DNA from: Costus lasius
Taxonomy: Eukaryota; Streptophyta; Magnoliopsida; Zingiberales; Costaceae
Direction: 5' to 3'
Assembly (NCBI GenBank): GCA_027563935.2
Contig: CM050451.1
Coordinates: 30,953,565-31,017,564 of the forward strand
Length of the DNA: 64,000 bases
Numbering within the stretch: the stretch's first letter is position 1; the number at the start of each line of letters is the position of its first letter. Both the position numbers and the translations under genes were made by a program. The notes under the pieces were generated by a model that saw only the letters and a list, made by a program, of their open reading frames with translations, ran no database searches and had not been told where the DNA came from. Below, in pieces: positions 43,472 through 55,044 of this stretch.

Positions 43472-45089
43472 TGTTGGTGTATATGCCCTGCAGACCAATG
43501 TATGGACATGGTCGGGCATTGTTTAAATGTACTTCGATAGAATTAATGAAATTGATATAATCAATAAAGGCATGGTCGTTATTATGCAGATTGCTTTACC
43601 TGCGTTGATGTATTGAATTGCATAGATAATGTCCCAGGAGTTTGGATTGGATCCATTCTCATAAGTAATCCCCGGTCAAGGTGCCTTAGCCGATATGGGA
43701 TAGCTTTGGTACATGTGAGACTGGTGTATGGGCTGGTTAGGTGCGGGGCACAGTAACGCAGACATATAGGTGCATTGGATGCACTGGAGTGATCCACCGT
43801 GAGGATTGACTTGTCTAGTCAACAAGTCAATCTCACATGCAAGAGGTTTGCATTGATCCTTAGACTTGAGGTATTCATGTCTAGATATGATGATGGGTAT
43901 GTTTTGATACAGTCTTACGTCTCTCCGTAAATGGGTGATCAAAACGACTGTCATTGAGCATGTCATAAGTCATGTAGAGACATGGATGACCAATAGTAGG
44001 ATTTGCCCCTTCCTTCCGAGGAAGCATGATATCCACCTCGGGGCGCCCCACCTTATTGGTGCATGACAGGAAAGTGTGGCCACACTTGTTGAGTCATGAC
44101 CAATGCATTGGATAATAAACTTGAGACTAATCCAATGGCAGGATATCAGTTTAGGCAAAGGGATCTAGAATGCATGGGAATCCTCGTTGCTTGTTAGGGA
44201 GTTGTTGCCAGATGACTTAAGTCCTATGACATGGGTAGTAGTGATGTGTTGCTAGATACCTCTCACTACTTATGATGATATTCAATCATCATTGCTATCG
44301 TCATTAGGATCCTACCGGGTCACACGCAATAGACTCTTGACGTTGTTTTATGATCTGGAAATCTTGGAATATATTTGAGTTCATTATTCTGAGTCCAAGA
44401 CAGATTCATGGTTGAATCTGAGTCCAATTGGGATTCATGAGTTTGTATATGTATCCTAGTCAAGTTGGACTTGAACAAAGGATTATATACCATGTTGGAT
44501 TCGAATCCTAATCTAATTAGGAGTTGGAATCCTAATCCTATTAGGAATTGGAATCCTAATCCAACTAGGAGTTGGAATCCTAATCTAATTAGGACTTGGA
44601 ATCCTAACCCTATTAGGAATTGGAATCCTAATCCAACTAGGAGTTGGAATCCTAATTTAATTAGGAGTTAGAATCCTAACCCTATTGGGAAATAGAGTCC
44701 TATTCCAACTAGGAGTTGGAATCCTAATTCAATTAGGAGTTGGAATTCTAATTCTACTAGAAATGAGAATCCTAATCTAATTAGGATTCAAATCCTAATG
44801 AGAATTAGATTTGGATAAGGCCCATAGTGGTTGGGCGCAAATCCTAATCCAACTAGGATTCAAATCCTAAAGAGAATTGGATTTGGATAAGGCTCATTGT
44901 GTTGGGCGCAAATCCTAATCCAATAAGGATTTATTTCCATGGGCCTAATTAGTGTTGAGATCCAAATCCAATTAGGGATTGTGGATTAATTCTAATTGAG
45001 GCAAGTTTGAATCTTAATAGGAGTTGGAAATACACTTGGCGCATGGGATAATTCCATATATGGAATTTGCGCCAATTGGGGTGTATGAA
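43472..45089 (+). mobile_element. 5' LTR of copia B, first part
   Basis: It starts TGTTGGTGTATATGCCCTGC and continues at 54220 beyond copia A. It includes a tandem 'ggaatcctaatcc' array (annotated separately). The equivalent 3' LTR part is 59737-61352. Confidence 0.88.
44500..44780 (+). repeat. 'ttggaatcctaatcc(a/t)a(c/t)taggag' tandem array in LTR of copia B
   Basis: About ten units of about 26 bp repeat the phrase 'gttggaatcctaatcc' with 'aactag' or 'aattag' spacers. 'cctaatt'/'aattagg' also makes each unit partly self-complementary. The same array occurs in the 3' LTR at 60765-61045. Confidence 0.85.
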
Positions 45090-46791
45090 TGTTGGGGTAT
45101 GCCCTTAAGGCTAATGTTTGAGGCCTATGGGAATGTATCAGTATCATGTAATAAACTGTTATGTTTAAAGGCATGGTTGTTATTCAGTTAGCTACATTGT
45201 CTGCTGCAATATATGTTCTTCTGAATAATGTCTCAAAGCTATTCAGCTGGGCTGACATGCTATTATGTCCTTAGTCGATATATCTTGGTGAACATGAGAC
45301 AGCCTTGATATGGTTAAGACTAATATGTGTTCTAGTCTTATAGGATGCTTCGAGCATGGAATAAGATGTAGACTCATGGGTACATGGGATGTACTGGACA
45401 GACCCTACTAGGATGTTCAATTGTTTGTCACAATGTGAATATTCCTTGATTAAGACAAGTGGCACATTTCCTCTGACTTGAGATCACTTGTGTTTCTAAA
45501 TGATAATTGTCATTGTTTTGAGGTAGTTCAATATCATTTGAAACATAATGATTATAGACTATCTTGGATGATGAGCTTGAGTCAGGTTAGGGCACTAATG
45601 ATAGACATAGGATTGCCGTCTCCTTGTTTAAGGAGTGTGATGTTCTAAAGGGGCCCCCTGGATGAGATGATTGAGAAAAGAGTATGGCCATACCCAGGTG
45701 ACAGTGTTCATCTGATCTAATCATGCTCATCATATTGGAGTTACGAGCTTGACAGGCTTGTCCAATAAGAACATCCAGTGGCAAAGGAAATATGCATGCC
45801 TTGTGAATTGATTCACACTTGTGCTATGTTTTGGGTGTAGTCTTGGAAGACTCTTTCCTCTATATCGGGAGACAGTGATGTGTTGCTAGATACCCCTCAC
45901 TGATCGTGATAATGAGAATTATCGTTACCGACATTTAAAGGAAACCCTCAGGGTCGCACAATTTGATGATATGGCTTACTTAAGTCAGTTCGTGTGGACT
46001 GAATTGTTTAGGTTCAGTTTAAAGGGATTTAATCTCTGATTGTGAGTGAGATCTAGTCTGATCATGTTTGATTGATTAGGGCTTTAGATCGGTAAGCTTC
46101 GATCGAGAGATTAGATGCCAGATCGGTCAGATCAGGGGCATCGAAGAGATTGACGGTTAGATCTGAAGCCTTAGGGTTTATTTAAGATCTAGACCATATT
46201 GCTTGGTTTAATTGGTCTTGGACCAAACCGAAGTGAACCCGCTCATTGGTTGAGCGCATGGTTCAAGTGATGTGGCATTAGCGATTGGGTAAACCCAAGA
46301 GCGCATGTTGAGAAGTGGATGCTATTTTTAGATAGCACTTCTACTAATCGTGGCCATGACTCACGATTGCCACACTTCACGCTTCCCTCTCTCTTTGTTC
46401 GTCGCCAACGCTTGGCTTAGACGCGACAACCTCTCGGCTAGAGAAGAGGAGGACGAAAAAAAAGGAAACTCAAGCAAGACGATCTTTTTCCTTTCCCTTT
46501 CCATTCGACAAAGGCTTCTTGGAACCTTGCTAGCACAAGGAGCACCAAGGAAAGTAGGCGACACCAATTGTGTGCGTCACCTTAGGAGAAGGCTCGCTTG
46601 CGCCTTTCCTTCCAAGTCTTCATCCAACGCAAATGGCTATGGTATGAATTCAAGTTTACTTAAGTTGATCATATATCATGCAATAGATTCTTTCAAACCC
46701 TTTATTCCGCTGCAAAGTTTTATGCGCCACATGACTAGGGTTTTTGCTCCCCCTAGAAGGGGACCCCCCTTAATCTTAAGGGGTACTTTCA
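45090..46791 (+). mobile_element. 5' LTR of copia A
   Basis: It starts TGTTGGGGTATGCCCTTAAG and ends GGGGTACTTTCA, 1702 bp. It drives transcription in the family, and its TATA-like 'gggtttatttaagatc' near 46165 is a possible core promoter. Frames within it (for example 46350-46814) lie in non-coding LTR and repeat in the 3' LTR. Confidence 0.94.
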
Positions 46792-46793
46792 AT

Positions 46794-46809
46794 TGGTATC
46801 AGAGCCAAC
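46794..46809 (+). promoter_or_regulatory. Primer-binding site of copia A (tRNA-Met)
   Basis: TGGTATCAGAGCCAAC begins two bases after the LTR end; twelve bases match the initiator tRNA-Met 3' end. Confidence 0.9.
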
Positions 46810-48610
46810 GTTAATGCTTGCTTATATGATTGCTTCATGTTGTGTGATCCATGTTTTAAATCTATAGATCTAGAGTTAACAACATGCGAATTTACATGTT
46901 ACATTGTTTCATGCCGAAACATGCTTTTGTTATCTTGCTTGTTGGCGCATTTAGGTTTTATTAAAAATCCTTATTACATGCGCGCTCCAAATAGATCTAA
47001 GCCCATACTTTAAACCCTTAGACGGGTTACTAGGGTTGAAGTCATCCCCTAGGTTGGATCCAACAGTCTGATCAGACTATCTGACAGCCTGAATGGGTCG
47101 ACCAGTTAGCACCTTGGCGCAAGCCTATGGTGGCTATAGGTCGACTGCAGACAGGTGTGTAGCGATGTCTGATTGAGACAACTTATGAACGCACCTGAGT
47201 TAGGCCCGGGGTCACGCCCGTTTGCCAGACCTCAGTGTGGATGTTCAGCCCTGGCGCATGCATAGTTGACCTTATGGTCGACGCAAGTCAGTTAGGACTT
47301 GGTGCATGCAAGGGCAGTGGATCTGACTAGGTTGGATGAGTGGATCCCTAGTAATGGACCGTTGTAAGGTTGTAGGGCAAATAAGGAAAAATTAAAATTG
47401 ATCCTATGGGGTTTTCAAAAATTTTAATTTTTTTGATGGATCACATGGTTATTGAATGATGCATTTGCTTGTTTATTTAGTCTTATGTGGGCTGCTCATA
47501 TTATTTGTGTGCTGTGCTGGGGCCTGCGTGCCTGGGAATATTGATTGTAAATTAATTTTATTTTGTGATCTGCGAATCACTGTTTAATTAATTTATAAAT
47601 GTAAGTGACCTGCGTGTCACTCTTGTCTAGATAGTTAAATTTGTAATTTAATTAGACAAGAGCACAAAGCACACTTTGCAGAGGCGCATGCAGCAGTGGC
47701 TTGACCAGGTGGGAGGTCCAGGGTTCGACTCTGGGACCAGGCGCATTTTCCCTGGTAGGCGCACCTGAGCTGCAGATGGCGCTTGGGCCCAGGTTTGGGC
47801 CAGATGAGCAGCTAAAGACCCATGAAGAGCAAGTGAAGACTTAAGTTAGGTTAAGATCTCACTAGGGCTATGGGCTTTTACCACATAAGATTCATGCTTT
47901 CTTTTATTGATGAATATTAGAATTGCATGATTAAATTATCTTCTGCTATCACCATAGGAATTGCATGATAGGCATGAAGATAAAAAGGACCGTTAAAATC
48001 CAACGCTTTAATATCAAGCTCGTAAGCCTTCTGACGCGAAACCTCACTGTTCTGATTATCGTTGGAGCCGTGTTGTACCCACTCAGTGGGCACGTCCATC
48101 TATCTTCAGAGGGTGTGGGATTACATCTGTGTGTTACAGAGTAGGGATTTATCCCTTCTCGTTGCTCAGCATAGCACACGGTGGTCCAGGGAGTAGGTCG
48201 GGTCAGCTTGACCGTGTTGGCTACATATGTGGAGCATATGGTAGCACATGGAGGCAGCCATCTGTGGGGTCAGAGATTGTGTTGTACCAACTCAGTTGGC
48301 ACAGTCTGCTGGACTGCCCAGATGAAGGGGAATCGCACGGGTTGGCGATCGGCAGGGACTGCCTACCAGAAACTAGTGCTTGTACTCTCTGTGCATCTTA
48401 TCTCGCCTGAGCGGGACGCGGAGACCAAGTATGAAATCTGGATCCCATCTCACTAAAAGAGTATTACTCTTTCGGGCTGTTTTGCTGGATTTTTCACGCC
48501 TGATAAAATAGTGAGAAAAAGAATCTTTCTTAAGTCCTGATTGATTCTTATACATTGATACTGACCTTGCTGTTCTTGCATTGTTGTAGATACCTGCAGC
48601 AACGAACACC
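46810..48610 (+). mobile_element. Untranslated leader of copia A (1.8 kb)
   Basis: This is a long leader matching that of copia C in order and wording (for example 'gggcacgtccatctatcttc' near 48088). Frames such as 48129-48410 are kept open in both copies only because the copies are similar. The leader of copia B (55045-56540) is a diverged relative: compare 'gtgggacacacccacttatc' near 56049. Confidence 0.6.
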
Positions 48611-51600
48611 ATGAACTTCAATGTGCGATCCCTACTGGAAAGGGAGAAGTTTGCTGGGCCGAACTTCTCTGACTGGTTTGGACACCTTAAGATCGTTCTT
48701 AAGGCAGAGAGGAAACTGTATGTCCTCGAGACGGCGATACCGCCGCAGCCCGCTCCGAACGCCGCGAGGGCGGTTCGGGAAGCCTATGAAAAGCACGTCA
48801 ATGATAGCATTGATGTCGCTTGCCTGATGCTAGCGTCTATGACGCCACCGCTGCAGCGTCAGCATGAGGATATGTCTGCTATAGACATGATAGCAAACCT
48901 CAAGATGCTGTATGCTGCACAGGCGAGGACTGAACGCTATAATTTGACAAAGCTCTTCTTTCAGAGCAAACTGGCTGAAGGGAGCCCAGTGGGAGCTCAC
49001 ATGCTCAAGATGATTGGGCACAAGGAGGCTCTAGAGAAACTGGGGCATACCATCAACCAGGAGCTTGCTGTGGACATTATTCTACAGTCTCTCCCGCCTT
49101 CATTCGACGCGTTCATTATTAATTTTAATATGAACAAAATCGATTGTACTCCGGCAGAGCTCCTGAATATGCTCTTGACCACTGAGGAGACTCTGAAGGG
49201 TAAGCCTTCAACCTCTGTCTTGATGGTTCCTTTCAGGAACAAGAAGAAGGGGAAGAAGGGCAAGGCCCCGGTCAAGAATTACAGCAAGGCTCTGAAGCAG
49301 AAGGTGAAGCGGTCCAAGGAATACAGGTGTTTCCACTGTGGCCAGCTGGGTCACTGGAAAAAGGACTGTAAAGCGCTCCAAGGAGATAAGAGGGGAAGCT
49401 TTGCTTCTGGCTCAGGTATATTCGTGACTGAAGTCATGTTTTCTTCTTCTATATCATGGGTGTTGGACACTGCATGTGGAGTTCACATTTGTTCAAATGT
49501 ACAGGAACTCAAGAGAAGAAGGCAGGTGGGACAGCATGAGGTGGACCTACGCGTTGGAAACGGGGCACGGGTTGCTGCTGTTGCTGTAGGAGACTACTTT
49601 ATTTCTTTACCATCTGGACTTGTATTGGAACTAAACAGTTGTTATTTTGTTCCCAGTATAACTAAAAATATTATCTCCATTCCTGCTCTTGTCAGGAAGG
49701 GATTTTCCTTTGAATGCAATATTTCAAAGTGTATTTTATCTTTTGATAATATTGTTTATGCAACTGGTTCAATTAACAATGGGTTATACATGTTGGACAT
49801 GGAATGTTCGATACAGCAAATTGATATTAAGAAAGCCAAGTATGCTGATGACAGCACCTTGCTATGGCATAGTCGTTTGGGCCATATTAACGAGAAACGC
49901 ATTAAGCGGTTGCATGATAATGGGCTGCTGGGATCATTCTCCTATAGGGAGATTGATACATGCAAAGCTTGTTTGATGGGCAAAATGACGAAGTCACCTT
50001 TTCCTCACAAAGGTCAAAGGGCTTCAGGTTTACTTGACCTTATACACAGTGATGTGTGTGGGCCTTTTAGTAAACATGCCAGAGGTGGCTATCAATACTT
50101 CATTACCTTTACTGATGATTTCAGTAGATATGGGTATGTCTATCTGATGAGACATAAGAGTGAATCTTTTGACAAGTTCAAAGAGTTCAAAAATGAAGTA
50201 CAGAATCAGCTAGGCCGAAATATCAAGGCACTTCGCTCAGATCGAGGTGGTGAATACCTAAGTCATGCATTCACTGACTATCTAAAGGAGTGTGGGATTA
50301 TCTCACAGCTCACTCCACCAGGAACACCGCAATGGAATGGTGTGTCCGAAAGGAGAAATAGAACGCTACTTGATATGGTTCGTTCTATGATGAGTCAGGC
50401 TACTCTACCCTACTCCTTTTGGGGTTTTGCACTGGAAACAGCTGCAAAGGTACTAAACCGAGTGCCATCCAAGGCAGTTTCAAAGACGCCATATGAGTTA
50501 TGGTATGGGAAACAGCCAAGCTTGACATTTATCAGGATCTGGGGCTGCGAGGCTTATGTCAAAAAGCTCGCCTCTGGGAAACTAGAGAGCAGATCTGACA
50601 AATGTATCTTTGTCGGTTACCCTAAGGAAACTAAGGGTTATTATTTCTACGACCCCAAAGAGAACAAGGTTTTTGTTGCTCGGACGGCCATATTTCTTGA
50701 GAAGGAGTTTCTTCTGCAAGAGGCCAGTGGGAGAGAAATAAAACTGGATGAGAATCCAGAAGAAGGACAAAGTGACCAAGCACAGTTGGATGAGCCTGAG
50801 CCGGTAGAACAGGTTATTGAACAACCTGAGGCTCAGATATCACGGGAACCGCGAAGATCGGGTAGGATCCGTCGACAGCCTGAGCGCTATGACGGAGTCT
50901 ACATCATTGATAATGATGAACCCCTTACTTATGCGGATGCGGTCAGTGGACCGGAATCAGCGAGATGGCTTGAAGCTATGCGCGCCGAGATGGACTCCAT
51001 GTCAGATAACCAAGTTTGGGATTTGGTTGATCCGCCTCCGGGAGTTATCCCTATAGGCTGTAAATGGATCTTCAAGAAGAAGATTGACATGGATGGTAAC
51101 GTAATTACCTATAAAGGCAGGCTAGTTGCGAAAGGTTTCAAACAAATCTACGGGATAGATTATGATGAAACTTTCTCACCTGTAGCCATGTTTAAGTCTA
51201 TTCGGATTCTTTTCGCGATAGCTGCATATTATGATTATGAGATCTGGCAGATGGATGTGAAAACAGCTTTCCTGAATGGAAATCTGGATGAGGATGTGTA
51301 TATGACACAACCAGAAGGTTTCACTAATCCAGCAGATCGTCATAAGATATGCAAGTTAAAGAAGTCTATTTATGGACTTAAACAAGCATCCAGAAGCTGG
51401 AATATTCGTTTTGATGAATCAGTTACTGAATTTGGTTTCATCAAGAACGAGGATGACCCGTGCGTATATAAGAGGTTTAGTGGGAGCGTGATTACTTTTC
51501 TAGTCCTCTACGTCGATGACATCTTGATCATTGGAAATGACATTCCTGAAATGCATGCTGTTAAGGCATGGCTGAGGAAATGTTTCCAGATGAAAGATTT

Positions 51601-52492
51601 AGGAGAAGCAGCCTATGTGTTAGGTGTGAAGATCTACCGGGATAGATCTAAGAGGCTTCTCGGGCTGTGCCAGAGTACTTACATCGAAAAGGTCCTGGAG
51701 AGATTTCACTTAGAGAATTCTAAGAAAGGATATCTTCCAGTCAGACATGGTCTGAATCTTTCGAAGAGTCAGTGTCCACAAACACAGACTGAGAAAGATG
51801 AAATGGACAATACGCCTTATGCTTCGGCTATTGGATCCATTATGTATGCGATGTTGTGTACTCGCCCAGACGTCGCTTACGGGTTAAGCGTGACCAGTCG
51901 TTACCAGAGTAATCCAGGTATGGCGCACTGGATTGCAGTCAAGAACATTTTAAAATATCTGCGGAGGACCAAAGATATGTTCTTGATATATGGTGGTCAG
52001 GAAGAACTCAGTATTGAAGGATATACTGACGCTTCGTTCCAGTCTGACCAGGATGATTTCCGATCGCAATCAGGCTATGTTTTTAGCTTGAATGGAGGTG
52101 CAGTGGTGTGGAAGAGTTTCAAACAGTCAACTGTTGCTGATTCCACAACAGAAGCCGAGTATGTTGCAGCCTCGGAAGCATCCAAGGAGGCAGTGTGGAT
52201 TCGTAAGTTCGTGAGAGAACTTGGTGTCGTTCCTTCGAGTGCAGATCCTTTGGTTATCTTCTGTGATAACACTGGAGCAATCGCACAAGCAAAGGAACCA
52301 CGGTCGCACCAGAAGTCCAAGCACATACAGAGACGGTTTCATTTGATCAGGGAGATCATAGATCGTGGCGAGATCAAAATCTGCAAGGTTCATACAGATG
52401 ACAATCTGGCAGACCCGCTTACCAAGCCTCTGGCGCAGCAGAAGCATGAGAAGCACTGTAATAATATGGGTTTGAGATTTCTCAACCATTAG
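48611..52492 (+). CDS. Copia A Gag-Pol polyprotein, intact, 1293 residues
   Basis: One open frame encodes Gag (1-235) and a zinc knuckle C240-C243-H248-C253. Next is an aspartic protease with motif LDTACG (D286), and an integrase with finger H420, H425, C451, C454 and core D481, D544, E580. Reverse transcriptase (about 815-1060) has YVDDIL at 967-972, and RNase H (about 1138-1270) has D1140, E1181 and D1219. The protein is the self-processing polyprotein of a Ty1/Copia element: Gag forms particles, integrase inserts the cDNA. Alanine replaces the usual glycine of DTG; copia C shares this, so it is a family trait and not decay. The start is the first ATG after the leader, 20 bases beyond a TAG-ATACCTGCAG stretch. 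No stop, shift or missing catalytic residue is seen. Confidence 0.96.
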   Translation: MNFNVRSLLEREKFAGPNFSDWFGHLKIVLKAERKLYVLETAIPPQPAPNAARAVREAYEKHVNDSIDVACLMLASMTPPLQRQHEDMSAIDMIANLKMLYAAQARTERYNLTKLFFQSKLAEGSPVGAHMLKMIGHKEALEKLGHTINQELAVDIILQSLPPSFDAFIINFNMNKIDCTPAELLNMLLTTEETLKGKPSTSVLMVPFRNKKKGKKGKAPVKNYSKALKQKVKRSKEYRCFHCGQLGHWKKDCKALQGDKRGSFASGSGIFVTEVMFSSSISWVLDTACGVHICSNVQELKRRRQVGQHEVDLRVGNGARVAAVAVGDYFISLPSGLVLELNSCYFVPSITKNIISIPALVRKGFSFECNISKCILSFDNIVYATGSINNGLYMLDMECSIQQIDIKKAKYADDSTLLWHSRLGHINEKRIKRLHDNGLLGSFSYREIDTCKACLMGKMTKSPFPHKGQRASGLLDLIHSDVCGPFSKHARGGYQYFITFTDDFSRYGYVYLMRHKSESFDKFKEFKNEVQNQLGRNIKALRSDRGGEYLSHAFTDYLKECGIISQLTPPGTPQWNGVSERRNRTLLDMVRSMMSQATLPYSFWGFALETAAKVLNRVPSKAVSKTPYELWYGKQPSLTFIRIWGCEAYVKKLASGKLESRSDKCIFVGYPKETKGYYFYDPKENKVFVARTAIFLEKEFLLQEASGREIKLDENPEEGQSDQAQLDEPEPVEQVIEQPEAQISREPRRSGRIRRQPERYDGVYIIDNDEPLTYADAVSGPESARWLEAMRAEMDSMSDNQVWDLVDPPPGVIPIGCKWIFKKKIDMDGNVITYKGRLVAKGFKQIYGIDYDETFSPVAMFKSIRILFAIAAYYDYEIWQMDVKTAFLNGNLDEDVYMTQPEGFTNPADRHKICKLKKSIYGLKQASRSWNIRFDESVTEFGFIKNEDDPCVYKRFSGSVITFLVLYVDDILIIGNDIPEMHAVKAWLRKCFQMKDLGEAAYVLGVKIYRDRSKRLLGLCQSTYIEKVLERFHLENSKKGYLPVRHGLNLSKSQCPQTQTEKDEMDNTPYASAIGSIMYAMLCTRPDVAYGLSVTSRYQSNPGMAHWIAVKNILKYLRRTKDMFLIYGGQEELSIEGYTDASFQSDQDDFRSQSGYVFSLNGGAVVWKSFKQSTVADSTTEAEYVAASEASKEAVWIRKFVRELGVVPSSADPLVIFCDNTGAIAQAKEPRSHQKSKHIQRRFHLIREIIDRGEIKICKVHTDDNLADPLTKPLAQQKHEKHCNNMGLRFLNH

Positions 52493-52498
52493 ATTAAG

Positions 52499-52512
52499 TG
52501 CAAGTGGGAGAT
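52499..52512 (+). promoter_or_regulatory. Polypurine tract of copia A
   Basis: TGCAAGTGGGAGAT lies directly before the 3' LTR start, six bases after the polyprotein stop. Confidence 0.88.
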
Positions 52513-54214
52513 TGTTGGGGTATGCCCTTAAGGCTAATGTTTGAGGCCTATGGGAATGTATCAGTATCATGTAATAAACTGTTATGTTTAAAGGCATGGT
52601 TGTTATTCAGTTAGCTACATTGTCTGCTGCAATATATGTTCTTCTGAATAATGTCTCAAAGCTATTCAGCTGGGCTGACATGCTATTATGTCCTTAGTCG
52701 ATATATCTTGGTGAACATGAGACAGCCTTGATATGGTTAAGACTAATATGTGTTCTAGTCTTATAGGATGCTTCGAGCATGGAATAAGATGTAGACTCAT
52801 GGGTACATGGGATGTACTGGACAGACCCTACTAGGATGTTCAATTGTTTGTCACAATGTGAATATTCCTTGATTAAGACAAGTGGCACATTTCCTCTGAC
52901 TTGAGATCACTTGTGTTTCTAAATGATAATTGTCATTGTTTTGAGGTAGTTCAATATCATTTGAAACATAATGATTATAGACTATCTTGGATGATGAGCT
53001 TGAGTCAGGTTAGGGCACTAATGATAGACATAGGATTGCCGTCTCCTTGTTTAAGGAGTGTGATGTTCTAAAGGGGCCCCCTGGATGAGATGATTGAGAA
53101 AAGAGTATGGCCATACCCAGGTGACAGTGTTCATCTGATCTAATCATGCTCATCATATTGGAGTTACGAGCTTGACAGGCTTGTCCAATAAGAACATCCA
53201 GTGGCAAAGGAAATATGCATGCCTTGTGAATTGATTCACACTTGTGCTATGTTTTGGGTGTAGTCTTGGAAGACTCTTTCCTCTATATCGGGAGACAGTG
53301 ATGTGTTGCTAGATACCCCTCACTGATCGTGATAATGAGAATTATCGTTACCGACATTTAAAGGAAACCCTCAGGGTCGCACAATTTGATGATATGGCTT
53401 ACTTAAGTCAGTTCGTGTGGACTGAATTGTTTAGGTTCAGTTTAAAGGGATTTAATCTCTGATTGTGAGTGAGATCTAGTCTGATCATGTTTGATTGATT
53501 AGGGCTTTAGATCGGTAAGCTTCGATCGAGAGATTAGATGCCAGATCGGTCAGATCAGGGGCATCGAAGAGATTGACGGTTAGATCTGAAGCCTTAGGGT
53601 TTATTTAAGATCTAGACCATATTGCTTGGTTTAATTGGTCTTGGACCAAACCGAAGTGAACCCGCTCATTGGTTGAGCGCATGGTTCAAGTGATGTGGCA
53701 TTAGCGATTGGGTAAACCCAAGAGCGCATGTTGAGAAGTGGATGCTATTTTTAGATAGCACTTCTACTAATCGTGGCCATGACTCACGATTGCCACACTT
53801 CACGCTTCCCTCTCTCTTTGTTCGTCGCCAACGCTTGGCTTAGACGCGACAACCTCTCGGCTAGAGAAGAGGAGGACGAAAAAAAAGGAAACTCAAGCAA
53901 GACGATCTTTTTCCTTTCCCTTTCCATTCGACAAAGGCTTCTTGGAACCTTGCTAGCACAAGGAGCACCAAGGAAAGTAGGCGACACCAATTGTGTGCGT
54001 CACCTTAGGAGAAGGCTCGCTTGCGCCTTTCCTTCCAAGTCTTCATCCAACGCAAATGGCTATGGTATGAATTCAAGTTTACTTAAGTTGATCATATATC
54101 ATGCAATAGATTCTTTCAAACCCTTTATTCCGCTGCAAAGTTTTATGCGCCACATGACTAGGGTTTTTGCTCCCCCTAGAAGGGGACCCCCCTTAATCTT
54201 AAGGGGTACTTTCA
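52513..54214 (+). mobile_element. 3' LTR of copia A
   Basis: It is 1702 bp with the same ends and, as far as read, the same sequence as the 5' LTR (offset 7423 bases throughout). Confidence 0.94.
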
Positions 54215-54219
54215 ATGAA

Positions 54220-55031
54220 TCCTTTTGGAAAGTTGTTTCCTCAAGTGGAAACTATCTTGGACGTGTGGGGCTGATATGTTGGCAAATATTGCTTGATTTA
54301 TTCAAGCAATGATTTGGCCAATCATATAAGGAAAGTCCTAATTGAATTGGAACTCAAATTTCCTCTCTTGATAAGGCAAGAAGCTAGATTCTTTCCATGC
54401 TTCATGTTGCGCCTATTCAAGAGAGGATGTGGCTGAACTCTTATGGCAATTCCTTGGAGGAATTGCGCCAAGAGCATAGAAGGAAAGAGAGGTGGCGGTT
54501 TGGCTTGGTCGGTTATAAAAGAAGGGGTATGCGCCCCCTCTTGTGAGGACGATTGGATGATCATTAGATGAACATCAAGTGCAGAATTCTTCTTGAGGAA
54601 AAGGCAACTTGGAGTTGCGCAAGCCCTAGAATTCAAGCCGCCCTCTTCTTCTTGTGGAGCGCCACCCTCTCTTCTCTTCCTCTTGTCTTTGGCCGAGAGT
54701 CTCCAAGCAAGGAGACAAGTTGGCGTGAAGAGCAAGGAGGAAGGAGAAGGAGATTCCAAGAGGTGATCTTCTCTTCCCGAGGCTAGCACCGAGCGTGGAA
54801 GGGAGCAACGTTGAGAAGGTCGACGCGTGGATACTTGTAGAGGACGAGCACGTGAGCGTCTTCAACTTGGCACCTTCATCCTAACAAGCAATAGAGGTAC
54901 TAACCCTAACACATCCTTGTGTTCTCTCTCTCGCATGGATCCTTGGGAAAGGAATGTGTTTCGGGTGTAATGCTTCTTCCGCTGCGTCCTAGGACTGCAA
55001 ATTTTTAAATTACACCCGGCATTCCCCAACA
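54220..55031 (+). mobile_element. 5' LTR of copia B, second part
   Basis: It continues B's LTR after the ATGAA duplication. It contains 'ggttataaaagaag' near 54511 as a TATA-box candidate and ends CATTCCCCAACA at 55031. The block 'gaggctagcaccgagcgtgg' near 54780 recurs in the old LTR at 14290. Confidence 0.85.
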
Positions 55032-55032
55032 G

Positions 55033-55044
55033 TGGTATCAGAGG
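55033..55044 (+). promoter_or_regulatory. Primer-binding site of copia B (tRNA-Met)
   Basis: TGGTATCAGAGG starts one base after the LTR end; eleven of twelve bases fit the tRNA-Met primer site. Confidence 0.85.

Larger units (their letters stand above)
45090..54214 (+). mobile_element. Full-length Ty1/Copia element A, very young, with ATGAA duplication
   Basis: The LTRs are 45090-46791 and 52513-54214, each exactly 1702 bp, and I noticed no difference between them on reading. ATGAA lies on both sides (45085-45089, 54215-54219). The interior has primer site, 1.8-kb leader, one intact 1293-residue polyprotein and polypurine tract. Nothing needed for transposition appears missing, so this is a candidate active element. 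It belongs to the same family as C, D and E and sits in the 5' LTR of copia B. Confidence 0.96.

Noticed and set aside
46350..46814. 154-codon frame, repeated at 53773-54312
   Set aside because: It lies in the R-U5 part of the two LTRs of copia A, where no protein is expected. The second copy differs only after the LTR end.
47684..47750. B-box-like 'gggttcgac' in the leader of copia A (and reversed near 24160 in copia C)
   Set aside because: The B box is close to consensus, but the only upstream A-box candidate lacks a required base and stands too near for a tRNA or SINE head.
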